A stretch of DNA of 64,000 bases from Bretschneidera sinensis (lineage: Eukaryota; Streptophyta; Magnoliopsida; Brassicales; Akaniaceae), in NCBI GenBank assembly GCA_023935145.1, contig CM043700.1, positions 29,435,001 through 29,499,000 of the forward strand, written 5' to 3'. The translations under genes were made by a program, and so were the position numbers. The notes below the pieces were generated by a model. That model made no database searches and had not been told where the DNA came from. It saw only the letters and a program-made list of their open reading frames with translations. This document shows, piece by piece, positions 1-10,240 of this stretch (position 1 is the first letter of the stretch; each line of letters opens with the position of its first letter).

Positions 1-1020
1 CCATACAATGGCTAGAGGTACAAATGGGACAACTAGCTAAAGAGCTTAGTGGCAGAAACAAGGTGAGCTTCCAGCTCAAACACTACCCAACCCTGGGGTC
101 ATCAACAACTAAAGGCTATCACAATTTTGAGAAATGGCAAGGTGATAAGGTCCGATGAGTCTGCAATAGCATCCAAAGAGAAACCATCGGCATCAAAGGT
201 AAGTGAAACAGAGAAGGTGAATGCTCCACCCTTCCCGCAAAGGTTAGTAAAACAAAAGAAAGATAATAAACTGATTGATATTTTTAAAACCTTGTGGAAA
301 GTTGAAATTAACATTCCTTTATTAGATGCAATTCACCAAATACCTGCCTACACTAAGTTTCTAAAAGATTGTTGCACTCATAAGAGAAAGTTTTAAGAGT
401 ATGAAACAGTAGCATTAACTGAAGAAGTAAGTGTTGTACTATTAAGAAAACTCCTACCAAAACTAAAAGATCTGGGTAGTTTTACTATTCCCTGTAGAAT
501 AGGCGATCAACTATTTGAGAGAGCATTACTAGATTTAGGAATGGGTGTAAAATTACTACCATACATGGTATTCGAAACCCTAGGTTTGGGGGAGCTACAA
601 CCAACTTTCATTACCTTGCAGTTGGTGGATAAGAGTATCAAAAGACTTAGGGATATTCTTGAGGATGTCCTAGTTAAGGTAGGAGAATTCATTTTACTTG
701 CTGATTTCATTGTACTAGATATGGAAGAATGCCCTATGCCATTACCCCTGCCCAATCATATTAGGGAGATGCATCATGAGAACTGCTGATACTAAGATTT
801 GTGTAAAGAATGGTATAATGAGTATGGAAATCAATGGTGAGAAAACAGAATTTAAAATATTTGATGCATTGAAACTGCCTCAAGATGATTTGGAATGCTT
901 TAATATATGTATGATACAAAATTTTGTTGAGCAAGCTTTTCAGGTCCAACACATTGATCCATTGGAGACCACTCTCACCCATAGCTTCACGGAGAAGAGA
1001 TTGAGCAAGAACTTGAAGAT
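1..1020 (+). pseudogene. gag tail and aspartic protease remnant of element A
   Basis: The first ~400 bases encode the linker behind the gag zinc knuckle (a segment reading NAPPFPQRLVKQKK, then a helix ending CTHKRKF), closed by a TAA at about 394-396. In the same frame after the stop, 480-760 encode a retropepsin-like domain with LLDLGMGVKLLPY (about 526-564). The family form is LDLGASVNLLPY, so the active-site D-L-G is kept but the following A-S is changed. A frameshift near 760-780 separates the flap region from the protease C-terminus, which continues to ~1020. The product would cut the polyprotein inside the particle; this copy cannot be functional. Confidence 0.8.
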
Positions 1021-2500
1021 GTGACTAATGACATTATTGAAACTGTGCACTTCCTTGAGACCTCTCCAAAACACTCAAGTAAGTATGCTCCTTCATTTGA
1101 ATCTCTCATATCTACTAATGCTACTCTTCTGCCTTCTATTGTCCAGGTACCAACTTTGAAACTAAAGCAGCTGCCAGAACATCTCACTTATGATTATTTG
1201 GGAGAAAAGAAGACTTTACCTGTGACCGTAGCTGCTAATTTAAGTATTAGAGAAGAAGAGAAATTATTAAGGGTTCTTAGGGAGCATAGATCTACCATTA
1301 GATGAACCATTGCTGACATTAAGAGGATAAGTCTAGCCAAGTGCATGCATTATATCTACCTTGAAAATGAAGCAAGGCCCACTTGAGATGCTCAAAGAAG
1401 ACTTAACCCATACATGAAAGAGGTAGTAAAAGTCGAGGTATTAAAGGTACTAGATGTTGGCATTATCTACCCCATATCAGACAGTAAATGGGTGAGTCTG
1501 GTCTAAGTTGTTCCTTAAAAGAGTGGGATTACTGTTATAAAAAATGAAAATGAGGAGCTCATACCTGTGAGAAAAACAATGGGTTGGAGGGTATGTATTG
1601 ATTACCGAAGATTGAACAAAGTAACCAGAAAATATCATTTTCCCCTGCCATTCATTGATCAGATATTAGAGAGATTAGCCAGTCACAGTTATTACTGCTT
1701 CTTGGATGGATATAGTGGGTACAACCAAATTGTCATAGCACCTAAGGATCAAGAAAAGACTACCTTCACATATCCCTTCGGCACATTTGCTTATCGAAGA
1801 ATGGCATTCGGTTTATGCAACGCACCAGCCACTTTACAAAGATGTATGATGAGCATATTTTTCGATATGGTGGAGAAATACATTGAGGTATTCATGGATG
1901 ACTTTGGTGTATTTCGGTCCAATTTTGATGAATGCCTAAGCCATTTGAAGAGTGTCCTAAAGAGATGTGAAGAAAGTAATTTAGTGCTAAATTGGGAGAA
2001 ATGTCACTTCATGGTTCAACAAGGCATTGTGTTGGGTCACTCCATCTCCAACAAAGGTATTGAGGTAGACAAAGCTAAAATAGACATCATTTCGAAGCTA
2101 CCTCCCCCTCTTGCAATCAAGGGCATTAGAAGTTTCCTTGGACATACCGGTTTCTATAGAAGATTCATCAAGGGTTTCTCCAAAATCTCGAGACCTCTTT
2201 GTGCGTTGTTGGCTAAAGATACCAAGTTTGAATGGAATGATAACTGTATGCAAGCTTTCAACACATTGAAGGATGTTCTCACCTCTGCCCTAATAATGAT
2301 GGCACCAGATTGGAGTCTTCTATTCGAATTAATGCGTGATGCCAGTGACTTTACCTTGGGAGCTGTCTTAGGTCAAAGAGTCAATAAGGTACCTTATGCT
2401 ATTTACTATGCTTCTAGAACTTTAAATGATGCTCAGCTTAACTATCCTACTACTGAAAAAATAATTATTAGCTGTTATTTTTGCTTTAGAGAAGTTTAGA
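1021..2500 (+). pseudogene. reverse transcriptase remnant of element A
   Basis: Encodes the linker and RT of a Ty3/gypsy polyprotein. Several stops lie between 1300 and 1520, then a long open stretch runs from 1567. Visible motifs are RVCIDYRRLNKVT (fingers), FLDGYSGYNQI (palm motif with the first catalytic Asp), FGLCNAPATLQ, and FMDD at 1891-1902, the catalytic pair written YxDD in retroviruses. The thumb follows (LNWEKCHFM, then FLGHTGFYRRFIKGF). The frame runs into RNase H (DASDFTLGAVLGQ near 2338) and is lost by a frameshift around 2450-2490. RT copies element RNA into DNA in the cytoplasmic particle. The equivalent region of B lies at 10241-11355 on the minus strand. Confidence 0.85.
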
Positions 2501-2830
2501 TCATATCTTGTTGGTTCTAAGGTTATTGTATTCACTGACCATGCTGCTTTGAGATATCTGTTTTCTAAGAAAGATGCAAAGCCTAGATTAATCAGATGGG
2601 TACTCCTACTACAAGAATTTGATTTGGAGATCAAAGATAAGAAAGGCAGTGAGAATGTAGTTGCAGATCATTTGTCAAGGCTACCCTATGAGAATGACGA
2701 TAATGAGCTGCCTTTGAATGAGAACTTCCCTGATGAACAATTGTTCGCACTAGAGGTAAAACTTCCATGGTATGCTGATATAGTAAATTATCTAACTACT
2801 AAGGTTTTTCCCCCAGGCATGACCACATAA
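2490..2830 (+). pseudogene. RNase H remnant of element A
   Basis: After a frameshift the reading frame resumes with [20 protein letters not shown], then [17 protein letters not shown] and [11 protein letters not shown], the usual C-terminal half of a Ty3/gypsy RNase H and its tether. It ends at a TAA at 2828-2830. RNase H removes the RNA strand after minus-strand synthesis. The domain is split between two frames, so it is inactive here. Confidence 0.8.
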
Positions 2831-2983
2831 GAAAAAAAACGACTAATAGCTCTGTCAAGAAACTATTATTGGGATGATCTTTACCTCTTCAAATCCTGCC
2901 CCAATCAAATCATCAGACAATGTATTCCAGAAGAGGAGCACTTGAGCTTACTACAACACTGCCATCAATTTGCTTGTGGAGGA
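2831..2983 (+). pseudogene. integrase zinc-finger start of element A, cut by the solo LTR
   Basis: Reads as the N-terminal part of the integrase zinc finger (YYWDDLYLF, then EEEHLSLLQHCHQFACGG). The HHCC finger is interrupted exactly where the solo LTR begins and continues at 4251 with GHFGAKR. Rejoining the two flanks without one GAGGA copy restores collinearity with the equivalent region of B, which shows that this is an insertion point. Confidence 0.78.
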
Positions 2984-3159
2984 TGATGAGTCTTAAATAT
3001 TGCATATTTAAGCCTTTTAATTTATATTTGTTAGGTTCTTAATTTGTATTATTTCACTTTATTTTATGTCTTTTTTTGTGTTTTGTGTATTTTTATAGGT
3101 TTGTGGAGAAAATGAGGCATTTCTGGAGATATCAAGCTTCAAGAGCAAAAAGGATGCAT

Positions 3160-3375
3160 AGTACGATCGATCGCACGAGATATGCGATCGAGCGCATCTG
3201 CGCTCGAGCGAACCTGCCTACGAACAAGTGCATGGTCAACATCCCACATCGAAATATTTGCAGTTCAGTGTATCTGTGATCGATCGTAACAGACATGCGA
3301 TCGAGTGCACATGAGATCGTGCTCATAAGATATGCGATCTAGCACACATGAGATCGATCGCACCATTCTACGATC
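3160..3375 (+). repeat. CpG-rich quasi-palindromic array in U3 of the solo LTR
   Basis: About 200 bp carrying many copies of a degenerate unit close to TGCGATCGAGCGCA, whose two ends are mutually complementary, with CGATCG or GATCGATCG cores. The surrounding LTR is AT-rich and has few CpG. The block sits just upstream of the TATA box, which is the enhancer position of an LTR. The corresponding blocks in G are at 56230-56455 and 60590-60795. Units here are partly eroded (for example GATCTAG and GAGATCG forms). Confidence 0.75.
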
Positions 3376-3437
3376 GAGCACACTCGGGCCAGTATCTCAC
3401 ATCGAATCTAAAATCTATAGTGCTCCGAGACTCCCCC

Positions 3438-3445
3438 TATATAAA
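3438..3445 (+). promoter_or_regulatory. TATA box of the solo LTR
   Basis: TATATAAA in the context CCCCC-TATATAAA-CACC, at the expected U3/R border and directly downstream of the CpG repeat block. The same context occurs at 56173-56180 and 60527-60534 on the minus strand in the related LTRs. Confidence 0.65.
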
Positions 3446-4250
3446 CACCATCTGACTTCATCATTCAGTGTGCAATTCCTAAGCCATTTGGTGTTAACCG
3501 GTGGACGTCTGCTGGCATTCTGGTGGATCCTGAAGGCTTTGCTACCATGAGGGGAAGTGCCGCCCAACAGCGAGTGGAATTTCTCCCATGTAAAGTAATT
3601 TATTTCTTTTTAGTTAAATGTTTAGCACTTTTATTATGAACTGTAGTCTCATAACTGTGAGTGGCTAGAATCTTTAACTAAGGTTGAAGATGAAGCCCTG
3701 TTATTGTTTAGCATATTAGTTTCAGTTTTTGTTTATACAATTCTGATGTTTTTAGTATAAATTTTCTGTCAATTATTTGAGTAGAATCTTATGATTGATT
3801 GTGTTTAAATTGTTCTGTTGGATATTCCTTGTGTTTCATCTGATGGATACATCAAATTGTTTTTGATTAAATTGGATTTCCTTCGTGATTTGTTAAAAGT
3901 TGATACATTGGATGCTTTTGGTCTAATTGGGATATTTGTTGTTTTTTGTCTTAAGTTGGATTCATGGAATTTTTTTGATAGGCTATCTTTAGAACATTGA
4001 GATATATGCTTAACTTTGGCGGGGTGGATTCAGAAACCTTATTCTTTTTATTAGTTTTTAAAATCAATTTAGTTTAGCTTTTATTTATTTTGCAACATAT
4101 AATACAAAACTCGGAACTGGGTTAAGATAAGATTAGTTTAGATAAATTTATATTTTCACAACGCAATTCCCCGTGGATTCGACCTCGCACTTGCACAGTG
4201 CTATATTGCAAACGACTCGTGCACTTGCGAGTAATTTAAAACTCACAACA

Positions 4251-4576
4251 GAGGACATTTTGGGGCAAAACGGATAGCTCTTAAGGTACTACAATCTGAT
4301 TTTTATTGGCCTAATTTGTTTAAAGATGCTTTCTCCTTTTGCAGCTCATGTGATAGATGCTAGCGGATAGGTAGCATCTCTTCCCGAAATCAGATGCCCC
4401 TACAGAATATTCATATAGTGGAACTTTTTGATGTTTGGGGCATTGATTTCATGGGTCCATTTCCTAACTCTTTTGGTTATTTATATATTCTTGTGGGTGT
4501 GGATTATGTGTCCAAATGGGTCGAGGCTGTCCCCTCAAAAACTAACGATCATAAAGTAGTTGTGAAGTTTTTACAG
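4251..4576 (+). pseudogene. integrase remnant of element A (end of zinc finger, start of core)
   Basis: Continues the split integrase: GHFGAKR, then FYWPNLFKDA and a CSSCDRC-type Cys pair, then [10 protein letters not shown] with the first catalytic Asp and [10 protein letters not shown]. Homology to the B integrase stops at KFLQ (about 4576), before the second Asp and the Glu of the DDE triad. The catalytic core is therefore truncated, and the frame runs on into unrelated coding sequence. Confidence 0.78.
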
Positions 4577-5053
4577 ACGTTGTATGCCTTCCACAGAGGC
4601 CACTGGTACTCTCTTCCCACTGTTATGTGGAGCCAGCTGCATAAATTCTGGGATCATGTCCATGGCCGTCAGACCACCATGGCCAATGCATGGGGTCTCC
4701 CTTTCCCATTCCTGCTCTCGTACATCTTCAAGAAGAAAGGGATTAAGGGGACCACCAGCGATGGGCCAGTGCGAGAGCATCTGTTCTTCAGGAAGGCTCA
4801 GTGGACACATAGCCTCTCGCACATGCCTCGAGGACTCCCAGCCCCTCCACCTACAGTTGAGAGGGTTGAGGAGGATCATATGGAGACAGAGACCCCTGCA
4901 GTTAGCCCATTATGGGAGGGGGACCATCAAAACATGGGACCCACAGAGTCCCAGCACTTTCTCGCTGAGTTGTTCTCCTTCCGAGGTGAGGTCTTTGCAG
5001 CCACATCACTAGTGCACCAGCGCATAGATGGTTTAAAGGCATGGTTTGCATGA
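4394..5053 (+). pseudogene. chimeric frame: truncated integrase joined to a third-ORF (env-position) fragment
   Basis: An open frame of 219 codons. Residues 1-61 are integrase core ([26 protein letters not shown]). From about residue 62 the sequence is no longer integrase. It includes [16 protein letters not shown], a Pro-rich segment (GLPAPPP), and a C-terminal stretch likely to be helical, ending DGLKAWFA. This second part resembles, from memory of the family, the ORF that follows pol in Athila-type elements, sometimes called env-like or plant transposon protein. It ends just before the conserved post-pol motif. B has no such segment. The join is probably a deletion between pol and the third ORF; an assembled protein need not exist. 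Confidence 0.6.
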
Positions 5054-5150
5054 TAGAAGGCGATGCCATAGGCCATCCTTGATCGCCTACCTTCGGCACT
5101 CGGTACCTCTTCGATTGCACCACCCGACGATCAGTAGTGAGAGGATACCC

Positions 5151-5194
5151 CGTCTAGCTTAAGACGTTAAACTTAGTGCTCATGGGAGGCACCC
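5151..5194 (+). other. conserved post-pol motif, copy in A
   Basis: CGTCTAGCTTAAGACGTTAA followed by ACTTAGTGCTCATGGGAGGC lies ~100 bp after the last stop. The same block follows pol in B (8267-8311), C (26091-26132), D (34618-34662), family IV (39537-39582) and G (57830-57873). It is noncoding in all. Its function is unknown; it could be a splice site region, an RNA structure or a packaging signal. Confidence 0.75.
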
Positions 5195-5569
5195 TTAAGC
5201 ATATCCTTTTTAGTATTTTATTTTATTTACTTTCCTATAGCTGTTTATTATTACTTCTTTTCCATTTTATGTTTGTTTACCTTTCTTTTTCAAGGACAGA
5301 GTGAGTGCATCTAGTTGAAGTTTGGGGGCATGCTACGAGCCATGCCAGCCATATAGTTCTCCATCTCCTAGGTCAGCTCCTTCTATGCTATTCACACATT
5401 GGGAACAATGTGCAATTTAAGTTTGGGGGTATGGGGACACACTCACACACACACTATGTCCCATTTTTTTGTTTTTTTATAAATGAATGCATGTTCATTC
5501 TATTTCAAAAATTTTGGGTGTTCTAAACAAACAATATGATTTGACTTCATAAGTAAGCTTAACACCTTG
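5195..5569 (+). promoter_or_regulatory. 3' noncoding start of A with two polypurine-tract-like motifs and a hairpin
   Basis: No coding sequence is seen. AAGTTTGGGGGC (5318-5329) and AAGTTTGGGGGT (5419-5430) copy the core of the terminal polypurine tract at 15908-15921. The second is preceded by a perfect inverted repeat CACATTG-GGAA-CAATGTG (5395-5412). The region ends at the AACAT duplication at 5570-5574, where B is inserted. Confidence 0.65.
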
Positions 5570-5574
5570 AACAT

Positions 5575-6859
5575 TGTTAGATGATTATCTACTTAAATAA
5601 ATATGCAAATAACCGTTCTAGTTTTACTTGCAAGTGCACAAGGTCTACGGTAGCATAGTATGCAAGTGCGAGATCATTTCCACAGGGATTGGTGAATTTC
5701 GTTTTAGAATTAATTTCTTCAAGTTAAAAAGAGAAATAGTAATCTAATTGTGAGTAAATAACAATAATGAGGTCATAGGGCCACGATATCCACCACTAAT
5801 TATGCTTTCACACTAAGTAAGGTTTAAGTGCTCTAGTCTTATCATGAATATCTAATGGTTGCCAACCTAAGGGCTTGGCCCACACCTTAGGCTATTGATC
5901 TCCCTATGCAACGAGTTAGGCATAGTGTATACTCTAACTCTTTTCTCTCTTAAGGGATTCAGCATGGGTGTATACTGAGTTGTTGCTTAAGAGAGCATGA
6001 GGGCTATGGAGATCAGTAACCACATGGGACCTAGAGCTTGGTCTGCTCCCGGTTTCCCATATTGATTAACCCGGGAATCCAGTGTGGATATCTCTTATTA
6101 CTAATGTCGAACCCAGGACTCGGTCATCCAAATTGATTCGACTAACCTATCCATACCACATATATACGTTGATCAGACACATACATATGAGGAATGTAAA
6201 TACAAACAGGTATTAATCAAGTTAAATATTCTAACAAGGCTATAACAAAGATATCAATGAATGAATATATGGTAAAGCATAACTAGGGCTTCAATCGAGC
6301 CTTATAGGAGTTTAGTTACACATACTAAGTAAAGTAAACATGCTAGACATAATTAAATAAAAACTAAAAACTAAAACCGAAGAAGACTCAGGAGACGAGT
6401 CGTCAATTCCTCTCCTAAGCTCTCTACTTCGAATCTAGAACGAAAAGTCTGTGTTATGTGTTTTTACAGGGCTATTTATAGGGTCTTCATGGTGTCCCAA
6501 AACCCTAATTCCTTTTTGGAGTCGGAAGACTTCTTTCCAATTCTGGCTCTGCCACTTCTGGAGTGATTGCACTCGAGCGTATGCGGTATGTGCTCGAGTG
6601 CATGTGTGCGCTTGAGCCTTCTTCAAGTGTGCTCGTGCTCTTATGCGCTCAATCTCAAGGGAGGTGCGCTCGAGTGCACCTTGCTGGATGGTAAAACTTG
6701 ACTTTTGCTTTTAAAAGCTCCAAATTATTACCTTTTTGTCCAAGTCCTGTGAAAAACACATAAAACACGAAAATGAGTAAAATCCATAGAAATAGATAAA
6801 TAAGAAACTTAACAAATGTAAATTAAGGGGCTTAAATATGACTATTTAAGCACTTATCA
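5575..6859 (-). repeat. 3' LTR of element B (full length)
   Basis: 1285 bp, read on the minus strand from TGATAAGTGCTTAAAT to AATCATCTAACA. It carries a CpG-containing repeat block with CTCGAG/GCGCTCGAG units around 6560-6680, a TATA box (CTATAAATAG, minus, 6472-6481) and the U5 box at about 5662-5690. It is ~450 bp longer than the 5' LTR of the same element. Confidence 0.92.
6472..6481 (-). promoter_or_regulatory. TATA box of the B 3' LTR
   Basis: CTATAAATAG on the minus strand, downstream of the repeat block and about 150 bp before the R/U5 part. The same CTATAAATA element occurs at 16309-16318 and 63810-63819 in the other family I LTRs. Confidence 0.6.
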
Positions 6860-6876
6860 CACCCTTAAACTTTCAT
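6860..6876 (-). promoter_or_regulatory. polypurine tract of element B (degraded)
   Basis: Immediately 5' of the 3' LTR on the minus strand: AAAGTTTAAGGGTG. The intact form in A is AAGTTTGGGGGTG. It primes plus-strand DNA synthesis. Two G-to-A type changes have broken the G run. Confidence 0.65.
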
Positions 6877-7432
6877 ATTGCTAGTCCCTTAGCAATACAA
6901 AATTAAAGACTATATTAAAACAAAATTTAAAGATAAATTCATTTCCATGATACTCAAAGATTTGGGTTGCACATAAAACTATAATAACCGTTCATGAGTA
7001 AGCTTAGAATAAAAACACATTTTAGATTGCAAAAGGACTTTCAAAATTTTTAAGTTACTTACCTAAGGTTGGCTTAAGGCATTGCAAGTTTAATTTGTGT
7101 GTGATGAGTTAGCACATATAAGATGGGGCTTCCACGTAATTTTAGCGTATAGGGTTTCGATGTCCAAACTTTTATCGAATTCCTTATCTAAGAGAACAAA
7201 AGTGGCATAATACTTGCTTCTTTTTTTCCTTTTTTTTTTCTTGTTATCATGCAATCTTTGCCATGTTGAGCTCCATCGAGCTTTCTATTTGACCATTGTA
7301 ATGAGTATTTAGCCAATGACTCCCAAACCAAATAGTTTTAGGGCATTAGGTGTAAAGACACCCCTAAGGACTTACTAACTCGAATAAAAAATGCTACAAA
7401 ACTAACTGGTTTTTATACTTCTTAATGAAATT

Positions 7433-7585
7433 CCCACCTTTTGACTTGAACACTCAATGCTTACTGAGGCAAGAGGCCCAGTTACTCAGTGGGAATATTT
7501 ATTATGATGATTAAAGGTTTACTTTCCACCTTTTGACGTTAACATTCAATGCTTACTGAGGCAAGAGGCCCAGTTACTCAGTGGA
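7433..7585 (-). repeat. two-copy imperfect repeat in the 3' region of B
   Basis: Units 7433-7493 and 7525-7585, period 92 bp, each with the core CTTACTGAGGCAAGAGG followed by CCCAGTTACTCAGTGG. Within each core ACTGAG and CTCAGT can pair to form a stem of at least 6 bp. A holds two copies (15210-15271 and 15295-15355); G holds one (57172-57236). Confidence 0.75.
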
Positions 7586-8025
7586 AAGTTTTTACTAATC
7601 ATTAGAAGCTTTTTGATCACTTTTTGCATGAGAACATTTTTCCTTATTTTTTCTTCTTTATTTTTCTTATGTCAAAGTGTTCCTTTCAACAAGTTATCCG
7701 ATTATAGTTTGATTATGGAAACATATACAAGAGAATTATATGTCATACCCCACACAAATGCATGCTAAATGTGCTTGTGCAAATTTGGATCAAACTTGTG
7801 AATTCTTAGGTGCCTTGAGGTAGGTAACTAAACTTTATAAAATTCCCATTGCAAGACTATGTGTTCTAGCTTTTAAGCTTATTAATGAAGTGTTATCAAA
7901 TTTTTAAATCAACCAAAAATTTTGTTTACAAAAAGAACATGCATTTATCTTTCTAAAAGAAAACTAGGACTTAGTATGTGCATGTGTTTCAAGTGCGTGC
8001 GTGATAGTATCTAGTATCTCCCACT

Positions 8026-8137
8026 ACCCCTAAACTTAGAATACACATTGTCCCCAATGTGTGTGTGGCATGGAAAGTTATGACCTGGGAGATGAAGAAC
8101 TTAGTTGCTTGCTTGCTTGTCCACGCCCCCAAACTTG
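8026..8137 (-). promoter_or_regulatory. hairpin flanked by PPT-like motifs in B
   Basis: ACACATTG-TCCC-CAATGTGT (8043-8062) is a perfect 8-bp stem with a 4-base loop. On the minus strand it is followed by CTAAGTTTAGGGG (8026-8038) and preceded by AAGTTTGGGGGCG (8125-8137). All eight Athila-like elements in the window with this region keep the hairpin core CATTG-N4-CAATG, some imperfectly. Confidence 0.7.
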
Positions 8138-8266
8138 AACTAGATGCACGCATTAAGTAACTGAAAAAGAAAAATAAACATTGTGTCGGAAAACAAAATA
8201 TGCAAATTAAACATGTAAATAAAACTATAACTAAAAGAAAAGTACTAAAATGAAAAGGATATATCT

Positions 8267-8311
8267 GGGATGCCTCCCATGAGCGCTAAGTTTAACATCT
8301 TTAGCCAGACG
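8267..8311 (-). other. conserved post-pol motif, copy in B
   Basis: GCCTCCCATGAGCGCTAAG as read on the plus strand, continuing to CTTTAGCCAGACG. It lies ~120 bp beyond the integrase stop (8432). It matches the copies in A, C, D, IV and G closely. Confidence 0.75.
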
Positions 8312-8431
8312 GGGTATCCTCTCATTGCTGATCAGCTGTGGGTGCAGTTGAGGAGGTACTGGGTGCAGGAGTGTAGCTTCTGGGGTAACTGTACTCGATC
8401 GCAAGGGTATATGTGCTTGATCGCACATGCA

Positions 8432-9680
8432 TCAAATAGTGTCGTTATGTGCTACAGAAACTGCAATTTTAATTGGGTCAGGTGTCCCAGGATCAGCTAT
8501 ATATTGTACAGTTTGAAGTGTCAAATCCTTGTCCCTAGGAGGTATAGTGAGATCGAGGTATGGCTTGACTTGATGTCCATTGACTGTAAATGTCTGGTTA
8601 CTGTTGGAGTTATGAATCTCCAAAGCCCCATGTGGAAAGACCTTGGTAACCATATACGGCCCAGCCCAACGAGACTTGAGTTTTCTTGGAAACAGCCTCA
8701 ATCTTGAGTTGTAGAGCAGCTCCTTTTGTCCAACTTGAAATTATTTTTGCACTAACTGTTTGTTATGATAGGCCTTTGCCCTTTCCTTGTAAAGTTTGGC
8801 ATTCTCATAAGCATCATACCGTAATTCTTCTATCTCATTTAAGTGCAGCCTTATCTTTTCACCCGCTTGTTTCATATCAAAGTTGAATTGCTTAATTGCC
8901 CAATATGCCTGATGCTCTAGCTCTACTAGTAGATGGCATGCTTTTCCAAAGACTAAGTGGTAAGGGGACATCCTAATTGGTGTCTTATACGCTGTCCTGT
9001 ATGCCCATAAAGCATCATTGAGTCGTAACGACCAATCTTTTCGACTAGGATTCACGATTCTTTCCAGGATGCTCTTAATTTCTCGGTTACTGATCTCCAC
9101 TTGACCACTAGTCTGAGGGTGATATGGGGTGCCAACCTTATGGGTGATTCTATATTTTCTGATGAGTGGGGCAAAAGAATGATGATGGAAGTGGTTGCCT
9201 TCGTCACTGATGATTGCTCTTGGTGTGCCAAACCGGGTAAAAATGTTATCCTGTAGAAACTTCAACACCACTTTATGATCATTAGTCTTTGAGGGGACCA
9301 CCTCAACCTATTTAGACACATAATCCACACCCACAAGAATATATAAATTACCAAAGAAATTAGGTAAGGGACCCATGAAATCAATGCCCTATACATCAAA
9401 AAGTTCTACTATGTGGATATTTTGTAGGGGCATTTGGTTTCAGGATGATATGTTACCCGTCCGTTGGCATCTATCACATGAGCTGCAGAATGTGAAGGTG
9501 TCTTTAAATAGATTAGGCCAATAAAAACTAAATTGCAGTACCTTAAATGTTGTTTTCTTGGCCCCAAAATGTCCTTCACAAGCGAACCGGTGGCAGTGTT
9601 GTAATAAGCTCAAATGCTCCTCTTCTGAGACACACCGCCGAATGATCTGATCCGGACAGAATTTGAAAAGGTAGGGATCG
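8432..9680 (-). pseudogene. integrase of element B
   Basis: Covers the zinc finger (about 9440-9640, in damaged frames), the catalytic core and the C-terminal GPY module. The core is open over 186 codons at 8741-9301: the second Asp is in [10 protein letters not shown] and the Glu in [23 protein letters not shown] lies between them. [12 protein letters not shown] and the [13 protein letters not shown] segment follow. A stop near 8740 separates the last part (8432-8701), which has [17 protein letters not shown], the GPY/F motif. The first catalytic Asp lies upstream of a stop near 9305. Integrase inserts the DNA copy; this copy is inactive. Confidence 0.85.
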
Positions 9681-9682
9681 TC

Positions 9683-10240
9683 CTAATGGTAGTGTCGAGA
9701 CATGGATATTAACCACTTTTTTCCTTGTGTTGTCATACTTGGGGGGAAAACTTTAGCAGTTAGATAATTAACAATATCAGCATACCATGGGAGTTTTACC
9801 TCTAGTGCGAACAACTGCTCATCAGAGAAGTTCTCATTTAAGGGGAGCTCATTTGTATCATTCTCATAGGGTAGCCTTGATAAATGATCTGTAACCACAT
9901 TCTCACTGCCCTTCTTGTCTTTGATTTCCAAATCAAATTCTTGTAATAAGAGCACCCATCTGATTAACCTAGGCTTTGCATCTTTCTTAGAAAACAAATA
10001 TCTCAAAGCAGCATGGTCAGTGTATACAATGACTTTAGAGCCAACAAGATATGACCTAAACTTCTCTAAATCAAAAATAACAGCTAACAATTCTTTTTCA
10101 GTAGTAGAGTAGTTAAGCTTAGCCTCATTTCAAGTTCTAAAAGCATAGTAAATAGCATGAGGTACCTTATTGACTCTTTGACCTAGGACAACTCCCAAAG
10201 CAAAATCACTAGCATCACACATAAACTCGAATGGAAGGCT
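9683..10240 (-). pseudogene. RNase H of element B
   Basis: The open part at 9683-10090 encodes [36 protein letters not shown] and [12 protein letters not shown], the RNase H C-terminal half and tether. The N-terminal half (with the DASDFALG type motif) is upstream, past stops near 10130-10240. The tether leads into the integrase zinc finger. Confidence 0.8.

Larger units (their letters stand above)
2984..4250 (+). mobile_element. family III solo LTR inserted in the element A integrase
   Basis: A 1267-bp LTR starting TGATGAGTCTTAAAT and ending AAAACTCACAACA, flanked by a perfect 5-bp duplication GAGGA (2979-2983 and 4251-4255). It is plainly related to the two LTRs of element G (55356-56620 and 59711-60959, opposite strand). 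No internal region is present, so it is the usual product of recombination between the two LTRs of a full element. It holds a TATA box at 3438, a CpG-rich repeat block upstream of it, and the U5 box at 4165-4200. The family's usual size (1249-1265 bp in G) agrees. Confidence 0.93.
1..5574 (+). mobile_element. Element A, left part: family I Athila/Tat-like Ty3/gypsy retrotransposon
   Basis: Plus-strand internal region of an LTR retrotransposon whose 5' LTR and gag start lie left of the window. Domain order is gag tail, protease, RT, RNase H, integrase, then a third ORF fragment. It aligns along its length, in inverted orientation, with element B. It is split by a family III solo LTR at 2984-4250 and by B at 5575-14967; its 3' region resumes at 14973 and reaches its 3' LTR at 15922. 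Stops and frameshifts throughout show it is dead. The family call comes from the protein motifs and from the relation to B, which has a tRNA-Asp primer site. Confidence 0.88.
6877..8266 (-). other. 3' noncoding region of element B
   Basis: No convincing coding sequence. It contains a two-copy repeat (7433-7585), a block shared with A and G (7308-7385, including the AGTTAGTAAGTCC and GGTGTCTTTACACC pieces in element sense), a T-rich stretch near 7210-7240, and upstream the hairpin with PPT-like motifs at 8025-8137. The corresponding region of A is 5195-5569 plus 14973-15905. Confidence 0.7.

Noticed and set aside
3160..3375. CRISPR-like array of regularly repeated palindromes
   Set aside because: Units are degenerate, spacing is irregular, the block lies in the U3 of a plant LTR, and no cas gene is present.
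4571..5123. Alternative open frames on both strands over the third-ORF fragment
   Set aside because: They overlap the frame that continues from integrase and show no recognised motif; they are shadows.
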